Positions 29,809 through 38,326 are shown, counted from the first letter of the stretch. The stretch: DNA of 64,000 nt from Pseudomonas fluorescens (GCF_000730425.1 NZ_CP008896.1:496001-560000), one strand, 5' to 3'. Made by a program: numbers and translations. Notes: generated from the letters alone by a model not told the origin.

Positions 29809-29838
29809 TTGTAGGCTTATGCATTGTAGGTCTAAGCA
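29809..29838 (+). promoter_or_regulatory. Tandem 15-bp direct repeat upstream of tsdBA
   Basis: Two adjacent copies, TTGTAGGCTTATGCA and TTGTAGGTCTAAGCA, match at 12 of 15 positions. They sit directly before an AT-rich stretch (TATAACTATAAA) and the tsdB start, a position suited to an activator or repressor site. The regulator is unknown. Confidence 0.5.
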
Positions 29839-29862
29839 TATAACTATAAAAATGGAGTCGTG

Positions 29863-30513
29863 ATGATGTCTGTGGAGAGAGTGTTGATGGGTGGCGCCTT
29901 GCTGCTCATGCTCGGCAGCGCGCAGGCGCTGGAGGGCAAAAAAGTGTTCAGTGAAGGTGGCGCGCAGCCCGGCGCGGCAGCTTGCATGGCCTGCCACGGG
30001 GCCGATGGTCTGGGTTTGGCCGTCGCGGGCTTCCCTAGGCTAGCGGGGTTGTCGGCAGTTTACTTGAGCAAACAACTGCATGACTTTCGCAGTGGGACGC
30101 GGAGCAGCCCGGTAATGACGTCGTTGGCCAAGGCGCTTACCGAGGAAGAAATCGCGGCAGTGAGCCAGACACTGGCGGCGATGCCCGCGCCAGTCGTAGA
30201 GAGCGGCCATCGTGGTGCTATTCCCTCCCATCCCGCCGAAAAACTGGCATTGCAAGGTGCCTGGGAGCGGCAGATTCCAGCGTGCGTCAGTTGCCATGGC
30301 CCGTCGGGTGTCGGTGTTGGCGAGGCGTTCCCGCCGCTGTCCGGGCAATCGGCTGCCTACCTGGCTGCCCAGCTCAATGCCTGGCGCAATGGCACCCGGC
30401 ACAATGACCTCAATGACCTGATGGGGCATGTGGCCAAATCCCTGACGGATGATGAAGTGCAGGGGATCGCCAGTTACTTCGCCTCCTTGCCTGGCCAGGA
30501 GGTCAAGCCATGA
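29863..30513 (+). CDS. tsdB: Diheme cytochrome c4-type protein, TsdB-like
   Basis: About 216 residues, exported (signal peptide ending SAQA before LEGKKVF). Two heme-binding sites, CMACH and CVSCH, lie in two similar halves, each with the GFPRLAGLSAVYL / AFPPLSGQSAAYL motif of cytochrome c4. TsdB accepts electrons from TsdA in species that carry both genes. Start codons GTG 29860, ATG 29863 and ATG 29866 are close; GGAG at 29854-29857 suits 29863 or 29866. It overlaps tsdA by ATGA, implying a coupled complex. Confidence 0.82.
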   Translation: MMSVERVLMGGALLLMLGSAQALEGKKVFSEGGAQPGAAACMACHGADGLGLAVAGFPRLAGLSAVYLSKQLHDFRSGTRSSPVMTSLAKALTEEEIAAVSQTLAAMPAPVVESGHRGAIPSHPAEKLALQGAWERQIPACVSCHGPSGVGVGEAFPPLSGQSAAYLAAQLNAWRNGTRHNDLNDLMGHVAKSLTDDEVQGIASYFASLPGQEVKP

Positions 30514-31433
30514 AGAACCTGTCATTTGTACCCGTGTTGGCTGCGCTGATCTGTGTGCCGGTGTTGGCGGCACCGATTGCCATGGAAGATCAGTCGCAAT
30601 TGCAGGTACCGACGGCGGTGCCTGCTGCCACGGCGTTCCAGCCGCCCCAGGAAAGTGAGTTGCCCGACAACGCCTACGGCAAGCTGGTGATGCAGGGCTA
30701 TGCGTTGTTTGTCGACACCAAGCGCCTGGCGCCGCAGTTTGTCGGTAACGGCCTCAATTGCAGCAACTGCCACCTGGATCAGGGGCGCCTGGCCAATTCG
30801 GCGCCGCTATGGGGTGCTTACCCCATGTACCCGGCTTACCGAAAGAAGAATGACAAGGTCAACACCTTTGCCGAGCGCTTGCAGGGTTGTTTCCAGTTCA
30901 GCATGAACGGCGGCAAGCCCCCAGCAGCGGACAGCCATGAGATTACCGCGCTGTCGACGTATGCCTACTGGCTGGCGAGCAAGGCGCCACTGGGCGTGGA
31001 GTTGCCGGGGCGCGGCTACCCCGAGGTGCCGCAGCCGGCCAAGGGCTATAGCCTGGCCCAGGGTGCCGAGGTGTACAAGGCACAGTGTGCGGTGTGCCAT
31101 GGCGCCGAAGGCCAGGGGCAGAAGGTTGGCGACAACTATGTGATGCCGCCGCTGTGGGGGAGGGATTCCTACAACTGGGGCGCCGGAATGCACCGAATCA
31201 ATACGGCAGCTTCCTTCATCAAGCACAACATGCCACTGGGTAAGGGCGGCAGCTTGAGCGATCAGCAGGCCTGGGATGTGGCAGCCTACGTCAATCGCCA
31301 TGAACGTCCGCAAGACCCGCGTCTGGTAGACGGCTCGGTGGAGAAAACCCGCGTCAAGTTCCACGCCAACGACGGCGTGAACCTGTACGGGCAAACGGTA
31401 GATGGCGTACTGATTGGCCAAGGCATCCGTTAA
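30510..31433 (+). CDS. tsdA: Thiosulfate dehydrogenase (tetrathionate-forming)
   Basis: 307 residues, periplasmic diheme c-type enzyme oxidising two thiosulfate to tetrathionate. Signal peptide ends VLAAPIA. Heme sites are CSNCH and CAVCH. Between them RLQGCFQFSMNGG supplies the Cys that ligates the active-site heme in TsdA, and FIKHNMPLGKG holds the distal Met/Lys ligand of heme 2. Pairing with a c4-type TsdB directly upstream supports the call over a generic cytochrome. Confidence 0.85.
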   Translation: MKNLSFVPVLAALICVPVLAAPIAMEDQSQLQVPTAVPAATAFQPPQESELPDNAYGKLVMQGYALFVDTKRLAPQFVGNGLNCSNCHLDQGRLANSAPLWGAYPMYPAYRKKNDKVNTFAERLQGCFQFSMNGGKPPAADSHEITALSTYAYWLASKAPLGVELPGRGYPEVPQPAKGYSLAQGAEVYKAQCAVCHGAEGQGQKVGDNYVMPPLWGRDSYNWGAGMHRINTAASFIKHNMPLGKGGSLSDQQAWDVAAYVNRHERPQDPRLVDGSVEKTRVKFHANDGVNLYGQTVDGVLIGQGIR

Positions 31434-31453
31434 ACTACTGGCTGCCCATAAAA

Positions 31454-31490
31454 AATGCCGCTGAAACCTCAGGCTTCAGCGGCATTGTCA
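31454..31490 (+). terminator. Rho-independent terminator after tsdA
   Basis: AATGCCGCTGAA (31454-31465) pairs with TTCAGCGGCATT (31475-31486); a short mixed T-run follows. Twelve-base perfect stem. Confidence 0.8.
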
Positions 31491-31506
31491 TTTTGGAAAG
31501 TCAGTC

Positions 31507-31737
31507 ATGAAACGTGAACGTGTCAAAGAGCGGCATGCAGAGGGTCACATCTCTGCGACCCATGTGATTCAAAATCCGGCCAACTCCGGGGAGTGGATCG
31601 TATTTTTCAAGAAAAGCGGGGGACGCAGTTTTTTCCTGGTGGATGACCAGGATGAGGTCGAGTCCTTTGAGCGTCTGGATGACCTGATCGACACTGTCCG
31701 TGGGCTGGGGATCAAGTTCGCCGAGATTCACATGTAG
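31507..31737 (+). CDS. Small hypothetical protein
   Basis: 76 residues starting MKRERVKERHAEGHISATH, then strands GEWIVFFKKSGGRSFFLVDD and a helix ERLDDLIDTVRGLG. Compact alpha-beta small domain of unknown function, cytosolic. Convergent with the lipoprotein gene at 31747, only nine bases away. Confidence 0.55.
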   Translation: MKRERVKERHAEGHISATHVIQNPANSGEWIVFFKKSGGRSFFLVDDQDEVESFERLDDLIDTVRGLGIKFAEIHM

Positions 31738-31746
31738 CCACCCAGG

Positions 31747-32028
31747 TTACTTGCAGACCACCACCACACTGCGGCTTTTGAAGTTGCCGACATCCGCACC
31801 CAGGGTCTTGTCACTTTCCTTCAAGGCCGGCGTACCTTCGGTGCCAACAATGCGGTAACCGGTGCCCGCGCAAGAGGCGTCGGCCTTCTCATAGCAACTG
31901 GCCCAGGAGTTGGCCTCGCCCGAGCAATCAATGGTTAGCCCTTGCTCACCGTTTTTCAGGTAGGTATCGGACGTGGTGGTGCAGCCGGCAAGCGCCAGTA
32001 CCGAAGTCAGTGCCAGGATTTTGTTCAT
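31747..32028 (-). CDS. Putative lipoprotein
   Basis: 93 residues from the ATG at 32028: MNKILALTSVLALAGCTTTS with lipobox LAGC (Cys16). The mature part has ASCYEKADASCAGTGYRIVG with conserved cysteines and ends SRSVVVVCK. Reminiscent of small cell-envelope lipoproteins of pseudomonads; function unknown. The in-frame extension upstream lacks a signal sequence and is not used. Confidence 0.72.
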   Translation of the reverse strand: MNKILALTSVLALAGCTTTSDTYLKNGEQGLTIDCSGEANSWASCYEKADASCAGTGYRIVGTEGTPALKESDKTLGADVGNFKSRSVVVVCK

Positions 32029-32194
32029 GAATTGGGTCGTCGTCGAGGGTGTTGGAGGGGCGCTGACACTGTCGTGGGGCGTTGATGCCAGAGTATAACG
32101 GACTGCCAGTGGGTACTCGCAGAAATAGTATCTGCGACTGCGCAAGCCTCAGGATGCCACGGGATGATTTCGCCTTCGCCTTGTCGCCATTAGG

Positions 32195-32830
32195 TTACGG
32201 CACACCCATCACGAGCACGCCACTTCCGCTGACCGCACCGGGAGTCGGAAGGGATCCGGCTCGCCGAACGAGTGCGAACGTCACATCATCCCCGCCTACG
32301 CTATCGGTAATGCGTAATAGGAATGAACTGCCTACTTGGACAGCAGCCCCGCCACGTAAGAGTGCCGTGCCGACATCCGGGTTGGTCATTGTCAGGAGGT
32401 TGGCGTTGAACGACGATGGGATGCCTTTGTAAGTAATGGTGATGGGTGTAGTAATCCCCGGATCCGGGCATGCATATGTGAGTCGGCGGTCACGGCGGAC
32501 GGTGGTAGTGAGTGGATCCGTACCGATTGCCCTTTGGTGTACATCGCCAAAGTCGATCTTGATCGGATTGTTATTGTTGATCGTGCAGGTGGACGGGGAG
32601 ACAGTGAAGTTGTTATTGGCAATGTACCTGACTGCGAGTCTCGCCCCTTCGAGCAAGATGTAGGGCTGGTCCGTTTCCAGTCGCACGTTTACGGGAACTT
32701 CCAGGTTTATAGTGCCGCTACCGATTAAAGTTACCCACGCTCCGCCATTTACACGGCAATCAACCGCTCTCGCTATCGGCGTAACGCACATCAGTACGAA
32801 AAGCATAATGGCTGTATGTCGTCGTTTCAT
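32195..32830 (-). CDS. Fimbrial minor pilin/tip-type protein
   Basis: 211 residues. Signal peptide (IMLFVLMCVTPIARA) followed by CRVNGGAWVTLIGSGTINL. The C-terminal domain shows the pilin-type layout, with two cysteines (STCTIN, YACPDP), GGDDVTFALVRR and the closing GSGVLVMGVP. It matches minor chaperone-usher pilins. The expected chaperone and usher genes are absent: a truncated pilin lies immediately upstream and a small lipoprotein downstream. It may be an orphan. ATG 32854 is an alternative start. Confidence 0.72.
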   Translation of the reverse strand: MKRRHTAIMLFVLMCVTPIARAVDCRVNGGAWVTLIGSGTINLEVPVNVRLETDQPYILLEGARLAVRYIANNNFTVSPSTCTINNNNPIKIDFGDVHQRAIGTDPLTTTVRRDRRLTYACPDPGITTPITITYKGIPSSFNANLLTMTNPDVGTALLRGGAAVQVGSSFLLRITDSVGGDDVTFALVRRAGSLPTPGAVSGSGVLVMGVP

Positions 32831-32887
32831 GTTGATATCTCGTTGCTTCTCCATCCAGGCACCGTCCAGCGAGCATCAGCCGACACT

Positions 32888-33076
32888 TTAAAAGTCATCC
32901 AGAAGAGAGTTGAGGTTTGCCTGAGGTTGTTTTCTGTCTATATCAGATTTAAGAGAACAGGCACCCGAGTGGACCGATCCCAAAAACGTAACGGTTCCAT
33001 CCGCCGCTTGAGCTGTGGAAATCGAACCTGCGAATAAGCCGAGAGGTAACAGTGCAGTTTTAAATTTAATTTTCAT
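32888..33076 (-). pseudogene. Truncated fimbrial major-pilin gene
   Basis: 62 residues: signal peptide MKIKFKTALLPLGLFAGSIS then AQAADGTVTFLGSVHSGACS, the start of a type-1-like pilin with its first cysteine, then a divergent tail and a stop. Full pilins are about 170-180 residues; no pilin sequence continues in the other frames. It looks like the first gene of a fimbrial operon cut by a deletion that also removed chaperone and usher. A short functional peptide cannot be excluded. Confidence 0.6.
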
Positions 33077-33112
33077 TAATTTTAAAAATGGCTATAAAAA
33101 TCAGGCTACATG

Positions 33113-33132
33113 ATTTTATGTGGGGGGGGGGG
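33113..33132 (-). promoter_or_regulatory. Poly-G/C tract in the putative pilin promoter
   Basis: Eleven consecutive G at 33122-33132 (C on the coding strand of the pilin) lie immediately upstream of a -10-like TAAAAT (complement of 33113-33118), 36 bases before the pilin ATG. TTCCTG just beyond the tract could be a -35, giving a 14-base spacer. An AT-rich palindrome (CTATTTTTTAAAAAAATAG, 33157-33175) lies further upstream. Confidence 0.5.
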
Positions 33133-33322
33133 CAGGAAGTTGCTATAGGAATCTGGCTATTTTTTAAAAAAATAGTGCCTGTCAGGCCTTGTCAACTAAT
33201 TTGCCGTTTCGGGAAATTAGTTATTTCACTCGACTTGTCCAGCGTTGAGCGTTTTTATCAACGTGCATTTGGTAGCAGTGTGAGGTGGCCCCGACGGGTT
33301 GGCAGGTCGGGATAGCGAACAC

Positions 33323-33351
33323 AAAAAAGCCCCGATCAACGGGGCTTTTTT
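33323..33351. terminator. Bidirectional rho-independent terminator
   Basis: AAAAAAGCCCC (33323-33333) and GGGGCTTTTTT (33341-33351) form a stem flanked by A- and T-runs, able to act on both strands. On the minus strand it follows the 61-residue gene only at its 3' side, so it mainly shields the fimbrial region. Confidence 0.8.
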
Positions 33352-33366
33352 GGGTGTCGCAGAGGC

Positions 33367-33552
33367 TTACTTCCCCTTCGGCCTTTTGCTCGATGCGTGA
33401 CCGGCTTCGTCCACAAACACTTCGGCTACCGCAATAGCCTGGCTTTCGGCGGCGAATGCCCCGGCGACGCTGTCTCCGTGAAAATTGATCAGGTGCCAGC
33501 CATCTGCTCGTTTAGTGATCAGGTAGCCGTTTACGCCTTTGGGTTCTGACAT
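33367..33552 (-). CDS. Small conserved hypothetical protein
   Basis: 61 residues: MSEPKGVNGYLITKRADGWH then LINFHGDSVAGAFAAESQAI, ending in a basic tail SSKRPKGK. Compact strand-strand-helix pattern with normal codon use. Its function is unknown. A rho-independent terminator lies directly after its stop at 33323-33351. Confidence 0.55.
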   Translation of the reverse strand: MSEPKGVNGYLITKRADGWHLINFHGDSVAGAFAAESQAIAVAEVFVDEAGHASSKRPKGK

Positions 33553-33860
33553 CGATTGACAATCTCGTGGTCTGGTTCAAGCGGGTAATGATAGCGCCAA
33601 ATGCCATGGGGGCGCGCAAGTTGTTGCAGGTCAGTGCTATGCACCCTAAAGCGTGCTAAAACAAATGAAGCCCTTTTAAACAGGGGCGCGCGTCTTGCTT
33701 GCTCACTGCGCTGCCGACGCGAATTACAGGATCGGCGGAACTTACGTCGACATTTTTTCTCTATGATGACAGCGCAATGCCAGTAGCCCCCATTGTAAGG
33801 TGGCTACGGCCTGATTAGACTGCGCCGAATTTCGTACGCACAGCCCTTTTAAGGACTCAT
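33553..33860. other. 308-base region upstream of galU
   Basis: No ORF. The part next to galU holds likely promoter and leader sequence, including TTGTAAGGTGGCTACGG and an AAGGA SD before the ATG. An AT-rich stretch at 33740-33775 (CATTTTTTCTCTATGATG) may contain a -10 region. No known RNA motif recognised. Confidence 0.5.
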
Positions 33861-34700
33861 ATGATCAAGAAATGCTTGTTCCCAGCAGCCGGTTACGGTA
33901 CTCGCTTCCTGCCAGCGACTAAGGCCATGCCTAAAGAAATGCTGCCGGTGGTAAACAAGCCACTGATCCAGTACGGCGTCGAAGAGGCACTGGATGCCGG
34001 CCTGAACGAAATCTCCATCGTGACCGGTCGTGGCAAGCGCGCGCTGGAAGACCATTTCGACATCAGCTATGAGCTGGAAAACCAGATCAAGGGCACTGAC
34101 AAGGAAAAGTACCTGGTCGGTATCCGCAAGCTGCTCGATGAATGCTCGTTCTCCTACACCCGTCAAACTCAGATGAAAGGCCTCGGCCATGCCATCCTCA
34201 CCGGCCGCCCATTGATCGGCGACGAGCCATTTGCCGTGGTCCTGGCGGACGATCTGTGCGTGAACCTGGAAGGTGACGGTGTCTTGACCCAAATGGTCAA
34301 GCTGTACCAGAAGTACCGCTGCACCATCGTTGCTGTTCAAGAAGTAGACCCTTCGGAAACCAACAAGTACGGCGTAATCGCTGGCGATGACATTGGTGAT
34401 GGCTTGATCCGTGTACGCGACATGGTCGAGAAGCCGGCGCCGGAAGATGCACCTTCGAACCTGGCAATCATCGGTCGCTACATCCTGACCCCGGACATCT
34501 TCAAGTTGATCGAAGAAACCGAGCCGGGCAAGGGCGGCGAAATCCAGATTACCGACGCATTGTTGAAACAGGCCAAGGACGGTTGCGTCATTGCCTACAA
34601 GTTCAAGGGCCGTCGTTTTGACTGTGGTGGCGCAGAAGGCTACATCGAGGCAACCAACTTCTGCTACGAGCACTTCTACAAGACTGGCAAGGCTTATTGA
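33861..34700 (+). CDS. galU: UTP-glucose-1-phosphate uridylyltransferase
   Basis: 279 residues, full length. N-terminal PAAGYGTRFLPATKAMPKEM is the nucleotide-binding signature; KGLGHAILTGRPLIGDEPFA, VLADDLCVN and EKPAPEDAPSNLAIIGRY follow. Makes UDP-glucose for LPS, exopolysaccharide and trehalose pathways. A terminator follows before gor. Confidence 0.96.
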   Translation: MIKKCLFPAAGYGTRFLPATKAMPKEMLPVVNKPLIQYGVEEALDAGLNEISIVTGRGKRALEDHFDISYELENQIKGTDKEKYLVGIRKLLDECSFSYTRQTQMKGLGHAILTGRPLIGDEPFAVVLADDLCVNLEGDGVLTQMVKLYQKYRCTIVAVQEVDPSETNKYGVIAGDDIGDGLIRVRDMVEKPAPEDAPSNLAIIGRYILTPDIFKLIEETEPGKGGEIQITDALLKQAKDGCVIAYKFKGRRFDCGGAEGYIEATNFCYEHFYKTGKAY

Positions 34701-34726
34701 TTCTAGCGTTGCCTGTTGAGTCTCAG

Positions 34727-34757
34727 GAAAGCCACCTTCGGGTGGCTTTCTGGTTTT
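34727..34757 (+). terminator. Rho-independent terminator after galU
   Basis: GAAAGCCACC-TTCG-GGTGGCTTTC (34727-34750), a ten-base stem with UUCG tetraloop, followed by TGGTTTTTT. Confidence 0.88.
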
Positions 34758-34801
34758 TTGGATGCAAGCGGGTATCCTGACATCCTGCCGAGGAGAGTGA
34801 A

Positions 34802-36160
34802 ATGGCCTACGATTTTGATCTTTATGTAATTGGCGCCGGTTCCGGTGGTGTTCGAGCGGCACGCTTTGCCGCAGGTTTTGGTGCGAAGGTGGCCGTGGCG
34901 GAAAGCCGCTATCTGGGCGGGACGTGCGTCAACGTTGGTTGTGTGCCAAAAAAACTGCTGGTGTACGGTGCGCACTTTGCCGAAGACTTCGAGCAGGCCA
35001 GCGGCTTTGGCTGGTCCCTGGGCGAGGCGGACTTTGATTGGGCGACGTTGATCGCCAACAAAGATCGCGAAATCAACCGCCTCAACGGGATCTACCGTAA
35101 CCTGCTGGTCAGCAGTGGCGTGACCCTGCACGAAGGCCATGCGCGTCTGACCGGGCCGCACGAGGTCGAGATCAATGGTCAGCGCTTCACTGCCAAGAAT
35201 ATCCTGATCGCCACTGGCGGCTGGCCGCAGATTCCTGAGATCCCAGGGCACGAGCATGCGATTGGTTCCAATGAGGCGTTCTTCCTTAAAGCGTTGCCCA
35301 AGCGCGTACTGGTGGTGGGTGGTGGCTACATCGCAGTGGAGTTCGCTGGGATTTTCCACGGCCTGGGTGCGCAGACGTCGCTGCTGTATCGCGGCGATCT
35401 GTTCCTGCGTGGATTCGATGGCGCGGTGCGCAAGCACTTGCAGGAAGAACTGACCAAGCGCGGCCTGGACCTGCAATTCAATGCCGATATCGCGCGTATC
35501 GACAAACAACCCGATGGTAGCCTCAAGGCCACCTTGAAAGACGGCCGTGTGCTGGAGGCCGATTGCGTGTTCTACGCCACCGGTCGGCGCCCGATGCTGG
35601 ATAACCTGGGTCTTGAACACACCGGGGTCAAGCTGGATAAGCGTGGTTTTGTCGAGGTCGACGACCTGTACCAGACCGCCGAGCCGTCGATCCTGGCCAT
35701 TGGTGACGTGATCGGTCGCGTGCAGTTGACGCCAGTGGCCTTGGCCGAAGGCATGGCTGTGGCGCGGCGCCTGTTCAAGCCTGAGCAATACCGCCCGGTG
35801 GACTACGCGATGATTCCGACGGCGGTATTCAGCCTGCCGAATATCGGCACTGTGGGCTTGAGCGAAGAACAGGCCAGGGCGGATGGGCATAACGTGCAGA
35901 TCTTTGAAAGCCGCTTCCGGCCGATGAAGCTGACTTTGACCGAGTGCCAGGAGCGCACGCTGATGAAGCTGGTGGTCGATGCCGATACCGACAAGGTGTT
36001 GGGTTGCCACATGGTCGGGCCGGATGCGGGCGAGATCGTCCAGGGTCTGGCGATCGCCCTCAAGGCGGGAGCGACCAAGCAGCATTTCGACGAGACCATC
36101 GGTGTGCACCCTACGGCGGCGGAAGAATTCGTCACCATGCGCACGCCTGTCGCTGGCTGA
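34802..36160 (+). CDS. gor: Glutathione-disulfide reductase
   Basis: 452 residues, FAD/NADPH enzyme regenerating GSH. FAD motif [15 protein letters not shown], redox disulfide [13 protein letters not shown] (two Cys), NADPH motif [15 protein letters not shown], second FAD motif [10 protein letters not shown] and the active-site His-Glu in GVHPTAAEE. Neighbours ahpCF and gloA make a thiol-stress block. Ends one base before the convergent KfrA-like gene. Confidence 0.95.
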   Translation: MAYDFDLYVIGAGSGGVRAARFAAGFGAKVAVAESRYLGGTCVNVGCVPKKLLVYGAHFAEDFEQASGFGWSLGEADFDWATLIANKDREINRLNGIYRNLLVSSGVTLHEGHARLTGPHEVEINGQRFTAKNILIATGGWPQIPEIPGHEHAIGSNEAFFLKALPKRVLVVGGGYIAVEFAGIFHGLGAQTSLLYRGDLFLRGFDGAVRKHLQEELTKRGLDLQFNADIARIDKQPDGSLKATLKDGRVLEADCVFYATGRRPMLDNLGLEHTGVKLDKRGFVEVDDLYQTAEPSILAIGDVIGRVQLTPVALAEGMAVARRLFKPEQYRPVDYAMIPTAVFSLPNIGTVGLSEEQARADGHNVQIFESRFRPMKLTLTECQERTLMKLVVDADTDKVLGCHMVGPDAGEIVQGLAIALKAGATKQHFDETIGVHPTAAEEFVTMRTPVAG

Positions 36161-36161
36161 A

Positions 36162-37169
36162 TCAGGGCTGGGCTGTTGCCTCTGGCGCCGTTGCAATGAC
36201 GGCAGCCAGGCGCAGCGCCTCGATGGTGGCATGGGCCTTGATCAGGTCCAGTTCCAGGGTTTTGTGGGTGTGCTGCTGTACGGCCAATGCGTCCTGGCGT
36301 GACTGGCTGTCCAGCACAGCAACCCGCAGGCGCTCCTGGAGCAGGGTGCGCTCGCTCTCAACCAGGCTCACCTGTTCGCTCAACTTGAGCTGTTGGGCCT
36401 GATCCTTGCGGCTTTGCTCCTGTAGGGCAACCAACTCTTTCGCCGTAACCCGGTGTTCAATCAATAGCCGTTCATTGTCACGATGCAGCTGGGTGATTTC
36501 ATCCTGACGCACCATCGTGCTCTGTTGTGATTGGCGCAATTCAGCCTGGAGTTGTTGCAACTGCCCTTCATGGCGACGTTGTTCCTGTTCGCGCTGATCT
36601 TTGATGGCATTGCGGTAGTGCTCAAGGGCGTCGCGGGCGTGCAGGTGTTTTTCTTCCAGTGAGCGAACCTGTTCGTCCTTATCCGAAATCCGTAGCTCGT
36701 AGTCGCTGCACGCCTGGCTAAGCCCGGCGTTGCGGGTTTGCTCGGTCTGCAGGCTGGTGCTGGCGGTTTGCAGGGCGGCGCTTTCTTCTGCCAGGGCGGC
36801 GGCCTGGATATCGAATTGCTGCTGGAGTTGGCTGTGTGCGGCTTCAAGCGTTTCTACCTGGGCGAGCAGGGCGGTTTTCTGCTGCTCGAACTGGGCCAGG
36901 GCCAGGTCGATGGGTTCCTGGGCTTTTTCTTTCAGGCGCCTGGCCAGGCGCGAGACCAGTTCGCCCAACTCATCATCGATGGGTGCGTCGGTGATGGTGA
37001 GGCGGGTTTCGCTCTCGTCCAATTCCTTTAAATAGCGGTGGATAGTGGTTTTCGAGCCGGTATTGCCCATCTCGATGCGTACGGCATCGATGCTGGGGTT
37101 TTCGCCGCGGGCAAGGATTGCCAGGCGTGCCGTTTGAACTACTGCTTTATTGATGCCGCCGCGAGCCAT
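36162..37169 (-). CDS. KfrA-like DNA-binding coiled-coil protein
   Basis: 335 residues. The first ~60 residues (INKAVVQTARLAILARGENP and STDAVRIEMG-like segment, then SKTTIHRYLKEL) match the N-terminal DNA-binding domain of plasmid KfrA proteins. The remainder (about 95-315) is a long Gln/Glu/Leu-rich coiled coil. Plasmid KfrA autoregulates and supports partition. Here it is chromosomal and divergent from a tyrosine recombinase with a 197-base gap, suggesting a paired function, perhaps from an old mobile element. Confidence 0.8.
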   Translation of the reverse strand: MARGGINKAVVQTARLAILARGENPSIDAVRIEMGNTGSKTTIHRYLKELDESETRLTITDAPIDDELGELVSRLARRLKEKAQEPIDLALAQFEQQKTALLAQVETLEAAHSQLQQQFDIQAAALAEESAALQTASTSLQTEQTRNAGLSQACSDYELRISDKDEQVRSLEEKHLHARDALEHYRNAIKDQREQEQRRHEGQLQQLQAELRQSQQSTMVRQDEITQLHRDNERLLIEHRVTAKELVALQEQSRKDQAQQLKLSEQVSLVESERTLLQERLRVAVLDSQSRQDALAVQQHTHKTLELDLIKAHATIEALRLAAVIATAPEATAQP

Positions 37170-37337
37170 GGGGTCTCCGTCGATTTAGTACTGTGGTATG
37201 TATTATGTAAGTACATACTATATCACGAATAAAATAACGTTTTAATTCACGGTTTAACAGATGGGATATTGGCGTATTATCCCGTGTCATGGGCGACCTG
37301 ACTCCATCCGAGCCCAGTCCCCGTACACCAACCCCCT

Positions 37338-37366
37338 GTAGGAGCCGGCTTGCCGGCGATAGCGGT
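37338..37366 (+). repeat. Single REP unit
   Basis: GTAGGAGCCGGCTTGCCGGC plus GATAGCGGT, immediately before the recombinase ATG. Its position means it forms the recombinase leader and lacks a usual SD. Confidence 0.85.
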
Positions 37367-38299
37367 ATGAGTGAACTAGATCGTTACCTGAACGCCGCCA
37401 CCCGCGATAACACCCGCCGTAGCTATCGTGCTGCGATCGAGCATTTCGAAGTGAGCTGGGGCGGCTTCCTGCCAGCCACGAGTGACGGCGTGGCGCGCTA
37501 CCTGGTGGCCTACGCCGGAGTGCTGGCCGTCAACACCCTGAAACTGCGGCTCTCGGCGCTGGCGCAATGGCACACCAGTCAGGGCTTTCCAGACCCGACC
37601 AAGGCGCCGGTGGTACGCAAGGTGCTCAAGGGCATCCGCGCCTTGCACCCCGCCCAGGAAAAACAGGCCGAACCCTTGCAGCTCCAGCATCTGGAGCAGG
37701 TGGTCAGTTGGCTTGAGCGTGAAGCTGGGCAGGCGCGGGCAGAGGATGATCGGCCTCGCTGGCTGCGCGCCAAGCGTGATGCGGCATTGATCCTGCTGGG
37801 CTTTTGGCGCGGATTTCGCAGTGATGAGTTATGTCGGTTGCAGATCGAACATGTGCAGGCTGTGCCGGGCGCAGGTATCACCCTGTACTTGCCGCGCAGT
37901 AAGAGCGACCGCGAGAACCTCGGCCAGACCTATCAAACCCCGGCGCTGTTGCGCCTGTGTCCTGTGCAGGCCTATACCGAGTGGCTCAGTGCCTCGGCGT
38001 TGGTGCGCGGCCCGCTTTTTCGCGGGATCGATCGCTGGGGCAACCTGGGGGAGGAGGGGTTGCATGCCAATAGCGTGATCCCGTTGCTGCGCCAGGCCCT
38101 TGAGCGTGCAGGCATTGCCGCCGAGCAGTACACCAGCCACTCCTTGCGCCGGGGTTTCGCCACCTGGGCCCATCGCAGCGGCTGGGATTTGAAGTCGTTG
38201 ATGGCGTATGTCGGCTGGAAGGACATGAAGTCAGCCATGCGCTATGTTGAAGCGACACCCTTTCTTGGCCTGACTCAGGCCCGTGCCCCGCTGGTTTAA
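37367..38299 (+). CDS. Tyrosine recombinase/site-specific integrase
   Basis: 310 residues. N-terminal SAM-like core-binding domain (about 1-95, RRSYRAAIEHFEVSW) and catalytic domain: first Arg in GFWRGFRSDELCRLQ, HSLRRGFATWAH box, VGWKDMKSAMRYVE with the nucleophile Tyr. The usual GH is GW here, as in some family members. The ATG at 37367 is preferred; an in-frame extension to 37289 reads through the REP unit. No attachment sites or other phage genes were seen. Confidence 0.87.
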   Translation: MSELDRYLNAATRDNTRRSYRAAIEHFEVSWGGFLPATSDGVARYLVAYAGVLAVNTLKLRLSALAQWHTSQGFPDPTKAPVVRKVLKGIRALHPAQEKQAEPLQLQHLEQVVSWLEREAGQARAEDDRPRWLRAKRDAALILLGFWRGFRSDELCRLQIEHVQAVPGAGITLYLPRSKSDRENLGQTYQTPALLRLCPVQAYTEWLSASALVRGPLFRGIDRWGNLGEEGLHANSVIPLLRQALERAGIAAEQYTSHSLRRGFATWAHRSGWDLKSLMAYVGWKDMKSAMRYVEATPFLGLTQARAPLV

Positions 38300-38326
38300 G
38301 ATTTCTTCTATTAATACAGTTGGTTG

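Noticed and set aside
33088..33315. 75-codon plus-strand ORF running through the poly-G tract
   Set aside because: No SD, no domain, and it crosses the putative pilin promoter. Considered as a phase-variable gene but unsupported.
34703..36232. 509-codon open frame antisense to gor
   Set aside because: Gor is complete with all catalytic motifs on the other strand. The antisense product shows no domain.
37289..37366. N-terminal extension of the recombinase
   Set aside because: The added residues are encoded by a REP unit and lack an SD. The ATG at 37367 gives a normal N-terminus.
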